From: Campylobacterota bacterium
GTDB taxonomy: Bacteria > Campylobacterota > Campylobacteria > Campylobacterales > JALSKU01
DNA length: 9,441 nucleotides
Direction: 5' to 3'
Assembly (NCBI GenBank): GCA_013153915.1
Contig: JAADDL010000128.1
Span: forward strand, 1-9,441
In this document: positions 6,523 through 9,441 of the stretch, piece after piece
How positions within the stretch are numbered: the first letter of the stretch is position 1
Layout: every line of letters starts with the position of its first letter
The notes under the pieces: model-generated
Database searches by the model: none
Seen by the model: the letters and a program-made list of their open reading frames with translations, nothing else
What the model was told of the DNA's origin: nothing
Position numbers and translations under genes: made by a program

Positions 6523-8176
6523 AAACAAAAAGCTTATATACTCTCTATCGGCGCTTGTGGTGGTTTTGGCGCTACTTGCTTTTGGGTATTATAGAAACCG
6601 AGCGACTTTTATAGACCAAGAGACATACCAAGAGCTACTTTCAAACGGCAACATAAAATCCGCGCAAATACAAAACAATCAACTCATCATAGAGACAACA
6701 AGCGGAAAAAGATATAAGATAGTAAAAGACGGAGTAGATATAAAAAAACTTGTCTCAAAAGTACCGGTCTCCATAAAGGAGCAAAGCACATTTTTGGATG
6801 ATCTTTTAAGCGGTATCATACTCTTTTTGATGATATTCGCTTTCATCTTGTATCTTAGAAAAAAAGATTTGAAAAATTTTGAAAAGATTGACAAAGAGAG
6901 AAACAAACAAAGCGCTTTAGACTTGGAAAACTTTATGAGTACGCCTATAAAACCGGCGATATCGGATATAACTTTCAAAGATGTTGCGGGTATCGGAGAA
7001 GTCAAAGAGGAGCTTCAAGAGATAGTTGATTTTTTGAAAAATCCCGTAAAATATAAAAATTTCGGCATCAAACTACCAAAAGGAGTGCTACTTGTAGGAC
7101 CTCCGGGTGTCGGTAAAACTATGATAGCAAAAGCCGTTGCGGGTGAAGCGAATGTACCGTTTTTTTACCAAAGCGGCTCATCTTTCGTGCAGATATATGT
7201 AGGTATCGGAGCAAAGAGAGTAAGAGAGCTATTTGCTTATGCCAAAAAGTACGCCCCCTCCATCATCTTCATAGATGAGATAGACGCCGTGGGAAAAGCA
7301 AGAGGCAACTTTAGAAACGACGAAAGAGAATCCACGCTAAATCAGCTACTTTCCGAAATGGACGGTTTTGAGGATAGCTCGGGCGTGATAGTCATAGCCG
7401 CCACCAACAAGATAGAGGTGCTTGACGAAGCGCTTTTAAGATCAGGTAGATTTGATAGGAGAGTTTTCGTATCTTTGCCCGACAAAGAGGAGAGAGAAGC
7501 TATCATCAACATATATCTAAAAAACAAAAAACACAATGTCAATACAAAAAATATAGCCGATATCACGGTCGGTTTTAGCGGTGCGGCACTCTCTACGCTC
7601 GTCAACGAAGCGGCGATAAACGCACTAAAAAGGGGCTCGTATATCATAGAGGAGAGTGATTTTTACGCGGTTAGGGACAAGGTGTTGCTCGGCAAAAAAA
7701 AGATACTTAGTTTCTCGGAAAGGGAAAAAGAGATACAAGCCTTGTATCAAGCCGCAAAGGCTTTGAGCGCTTACTGGTTTGATTTGAAATTTGACAAAGT
7801 ATCCATCATCAGTGACGGCATCAAAGACGTGGATAAGGAGATAGAGTCTAAAAGCGAAATGATATCCAAGATAAAGGTGTATCTCTCGGGTATCGTCGCT
7901 ACGGAGATATTTTATCAAGATAGATTTTCAAACTCTATAAACGATTTGCAAAAAGCAAAAGACTTAGCCGATATCATGATAGAAAAATACGGCATGGGCA
8001 ATACACTCTATCCCAACAAACTAGACGCCTCAAATATCTTAGAAGAAGCCAAAGGAGAAGTTAAAAAGTTTTTAGAGGGCTACTCCGCGGTTTTAGAGAA
8101 GATAAAAGAGCATATCTTAAAATATGAGATAATAACGAAAGAAGAGCTAAAAGAGATAATCAATGAAGTTTTTTAG
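6500..8176 (+). CDS. FtsH-like membrane AAA+ ATPase lacking the zinc-protease motif
   Basis: Has FtsH architecture: TM1 about 11-29, a periplasmic segment of about 72 residues, TM2 about 102-118, then an AAA+ module. That module has Walker A GPPGVGKT (200-207), pore loop FVQIYVG (229-235), Walker B IIFIDEID (255-262) and an arginine-finger region ALLRSGRFDR (311-320), so ATP hydrolysis should be intact. Where FtsH has HEAGH, this protein has YQAAK (416-420, bases 7745-7759). Both zinc histidines and the catalytic glutamate are gone, though the third-ligand aspartate appears kept (NDL, Asp482). It is therefore probably an inactive protease acting as an unfoldase, chaperone or FtsH partner. At 558 residues it is shorter than ordinary FtsH (about 640). 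ATG at 6500 (GAGG 9 nt upstream) and ATG at 6509 (AGAGGA 8 nt upstream) are both usable. The gene overlaps mtaB by 14-23 nt and bioV by 14 nt. H. pylori HP0286 may be the counterpart (from memory). Confidence 0.92.
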   Translation: MQTMQYFKNKKLIYSLSALVVVLALLAFGYYRNRATFIDQETYQELLSNGNIKSAQIQNNQLIIETTSGKRYKIVKDGVDIKKLVSKVPVSIKEQSTFLDDLLSGIILFLMIFAFILYLRKKDLKNFEKIDKERNKQSALDLENFMSTPIKPAISDITFKDVAGIGEVKEELQEIVDFLKNPVKYKNFGIKLPKGVLLVGPPGVGKTMIAKAVAGEANVPFFYQSGSSFVQIYVGIGAKRVRELFAYAKKYAPSIIFIDEIDAVGKARGNFRNDERESTLNQLLSEMDGFEDSSGVIVIAATNKIEVLDEALLRSGRFDRRVFVSLPDKEEREAIINIYLKNKKHNVNTKNIADITVGFSGAALSTLVNEAAINALKRGSYIIEESDFYAVRDKVLLGKKKILSFSEREKEIQALYQAAKALSAYWFDLKFDKVSIISDGIKDVDKEIESKSEMISKIKVYLSGIVATEIFYQDRFSNSINDLQKAKDLADIMIEKYGMGNTLYPNKLDASNILEEAKGEVKKFLEGYSAVLEKIKEHILKYEIITKEELKEIINEVF

Positions 8177-8669
8177 CGGTTTTAGCTTTAAAAACGAGAG
8201 TGAACTTTTTAAAGATTTTTTGGCTGATGAGGACTTTTGCGTAAGCGGTTTTAGCTACGGCGCTATCATGGCTTTTGAATTTGCCCTATATTCATTAAAT
8301 AGAGTAGATAGAGTTCAGTTATTTTCTCCCGCCTTTTTTCAAGATAAAGATGAGAGATTTAAAAAGTTGCAACTTGTATCTTTTGAGAAAAACAGACAAA
8401 AGTACCTTGAAAACTTCTATAAAAACGCCGTTTTTCCAAGAGATACGGATATAACGAAATATAAAACCGAAGGCTCGGCAAGCCAACTTGAAACTTTACT
8501 CAACTATACTTGGGATAAACAAAAGATAAAAAACGTTTTAGACAAAGGTATAAAGATAGAGGTGTATCTTGGCAAACTTGACAAGATAATAGACGCTCAA
8601 AAAGCGTTTGAATTTTTCAAAGATTTTACGACAATACACTATATAAACAAAGGGGGACACATACTATGA
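8163..8669 (+). CDS. bioV: pimeloyl-ACP methyl ester esterase BioV
   Basis: Small alpha/beta hydrolase expected to hydrolyse pimeloyl-ACP methyl ester at the end of the BioC-type pimelate pathway, feeding BioF for biotin synthesis. The N-terminus MKFFSGFSFKNE and the overall 168-residue size recall the Helicobacter BioV family, which is much shorter than BioH. The nucleophile elbow is GFSYG (29-33, Ser31), the likely acid is Asp140 in GKLDKIID, and His166 in KGGHIL is the base, placed three residues from the C-terminus. The start lies inside the end of the preceding gene (14-nt overlap) with only a weak AAGAG signal, suggesting translational coupling. The stop overlaps the mog ATG as ATGA. 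No other biotin gene is in the window. The esterase function rests on family resemblance from memory; the hydrolase triad is seen directly. Confidence 0.85.
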   Translation: MKFFSGFSFKNESELFKDFLADEDFCVSGFSYGAIMAFEFALYSLNRVDRVQLFSPAFFQDKDERFKKLQLVSFEKNRQKYLENFYKNAVFPRDTDITKYKTEGSASQLETLLNYTWDKQKIKNVLDKGIKIEVYLGKLDKIIDAQKAFEFFKDFTTIHYINKGGHIL

Positions 8670-9199
8670 GTTTAGAGATAAAGATAGGTATCATAACGGC
8701 TTCGGATAGAGCTAGCGAGGGTATATACGAGGATATATCGGGAAAAGCCATATCCGATACATTGGATGAATATATAAAAAGTCCATGGACTGAGATATAT
8801 CAAGTCATACCCGACGAGCAACAAATCATAGAAAAAACCATCATCGAAATGGCGGACAAAGAGGAGTGCTGCCTCATCGTCACCACAGGCGGTACGGGTC
8901 CGGCAAAAAGAGATGTCACTCCAGAAGCTACCGAGGCGGTATGTGAGAAAATGATGCCCGGATTTGGTGAACTTATGAGACAAGTAAGCCTAAAGTATGT
9001 ACCCACGGCGATACTCTCAAGACAAACGGCGGGCATAAGAGGAAAAACCCTCATAGTCAACCTACCCGGCAAACCAAAAAGCATAAGAGAGTGCCTAGAT
9101 GCCGTATTTCCCGCCATCCCATACTGCATAGACCTCATAGAAGGACCATACATAGAGTGCAACGAGGATGTGATAAAAGTTTTTAGACCGAAGAAATAA
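8666..9199 (+). CDS. mog: molybdopterin adenylyltransferase
   Basis: Activates molybdopterin by adenylylation before molybdate insertion (EC 2.7.7.75); cytoplasmic. At 177 residues it is a single-domain MogA/MoaB-fold protein. Visible are the N-terminal strand and loop IGIITASDRAS (7-17), the MPT-binding TTGGTGPAKRDVTPEAT (73-89), and NLPGKP (132-137), all hallmarks of MogA. The long insertion after the first motif (DISGKAISDTLDEY) and the DVTPEAT form favour Mog over MoaB. AGGGGGA (8651-8657) lies 8 nt before the ATG, a far stronger signal than that of bioV. The ATG overlaps the bioV stop. It is the last gene of the rightward run, and the first CRISPR repeat begins only 22 nt after its stop with no separate terminator visible. 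Confidence 0.95.
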   Translation: MSLEIKIGIITASDRASEGIYEDISGKAISDTLDEYIKSPWTEIYQVIPDEQQIIEKTIIEMADKEECCLIVTTGGTGPAKRDVTPEATEAVCEKMMPGFGELMRQVSLKYVPTAILSRQTAGIRGKTLIVNLPGKPKSIRECLDAVFPAIPYCIDLIEGPYIECNEDVIKVFRPKK

Positions 9200-9221
9200 A
9201 GTTAGGGCTCGGCAAAACCAA

Positions 9222-9251
9222 ATTTCAAATCCCATAGGGATGTTTTATTAT
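9222..9251 (-). repeat. terminal, slightly degenerate CRISPR repeat
   Basis: The outermost repeat matches the others at 29 of 30 positions. The change removes the last base of the minus-strand handle (TTTGAAAT instead of TTTGAAAC). New units are added at the leader end, so mutations gather in the distal terminal repeat; this supports a leader lying to the right. Read on the plus strand, the same unit is a short GC-richer stem followed by a T-rich stretch (GTTTTATTAT), so it might also act as a weak stop for transcription leaving mog. Confidence 0.85.
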
Positions 9252-9441
9252 GATACAAATTTCGCTTTAGAGTTTGACCTAAGAAAAGGTTTCAAATCCC
9301 ATAGGGATGTTTTATTATCTGGAAAATATAGGAATATATTTTTAGGTGAAACATGTTTCAAATCCCATAGGGATGTTTTATTATTTGACAACACGGAGCT
9401 ATTATATCACCAGTCGAACGTTTCAAATCCCATAGGGATGT
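9222..9441 (-). CRISPR. CRISPR array, leader-distal end, truncated by the window edge
   Basis: Four copies of a 30-bp repeat start at 9222, 9289, 9355 and 9420; the last is cut after 22 bases. The spacers are 37, 36 and 35 bp (9252-9288, 9319-9354, 9385-9419) and share no sequence. Copies two to four are identical over what is visible; copy one differs in its first base (A for G). On the minus strand the repeat ends in TTTGAAAC, close to the ATTGAAAC 5' handle usual in Cas6-processed type I-B and III systems, just after a small ATCCC/GGGAT stem with a 3-nt loop. I therefore infer minus-strand crRNAs, with the leader and any cas genes to the right of this window. The type cannot be fixed without cas genes. 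Confidence 0.96.

Noticed and set aside
8672..9162. Two minus-strand frames of 103 and 120 codons opposite mog
   Set aside because: They mirror mog codon use. The mog frame has clear MogA motifs and a strong ribosome binding site.
8666..9199. Assignment as MoaB instead of Mog
   Set aside because: The TTGGTGPAKRDVTPEAT and NLPGKP forms and the N-terminal layout fit Mog better, although the two share a fold.
9252..9288. A self-targeting match of spacer one inside the window
   Set aside because: By eye I found no similar stretch in the other genes here. A proper search of the whole genome was not possible.

Overview
The window looks like a chromosomal segment of a Campylobacterota (former Epsilonproteobacteria) bacterium, probably a free-living or sulfur-oxidising relative of Sulfurimonas or Sulfurovum rather than a host-adapted Helicobacter. 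The evidence is low GC, tightly packed genes, a Helicobacter-type pimeloyl-ACP methyl ester esterase (BioV), and the gene order tgt / RCK-domain protein / aroB / mtaB / FtsH-like ATPase. From memory, that order resembles the H. pylori block HP0281-HP0286. The genus is an inference; no rRNA or other phylogenetic marker lies in the window.

Layout: (1) Positions 35-2778, minus strand: tgt (queuosine tRNA modification) followed 29 bp later by a methyl-accepting chemotaxis protein whose periplasmic sensor carries a CXXCH haem c attachment motif. (2) Positions 2779-2816: a 38-bp divergent intergenic region. It has a perfect TATAAT so close to the rightward start codon that the mRNA is probably leaderless or nearly so. 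(3) Positions 2817-9199, plus strand: a compact six-gene run, probably one operon. It encodes an orphan RCK (TrkA-type) regulator-like protein, aroB (shikimate pathway), mtaB (tRNA methylthiotransferase, TTG start), an FtsH-like membrane AAA+ protein whose HEXXH zinc-protease site is replaced, bioV (biotin precursor) and mog (molybdenum cofactor). Each junction is a gap of 3 nt or less, or an overlap. (4) Positions 9222-9441: the edge of a CRISPR array with 30-bp repeats and 35-37-bp spacers, running off the right end. Repeat polarity and a degenerate outermost repeat suggest it is transcribed leftward from a leader outside the window, towards the six-gene operon.

The operon genes share no single pathway: aromatic amino acid synthesis, tRNA modification, membrane quality control, biotin and molybdopterin. 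It reads as a growth-linked housekeeping operon. The points most worth pursuing are the protease-dead FtsH paralogue, the haem-binding chemoreceptor, the RCK protein without a channel partner, and the operon/CRISPR junction. No cas gene, transposase, tRNA or rRNA is visible. No gene-free stretch exceeds 300 bases apart from the CRISPR array.
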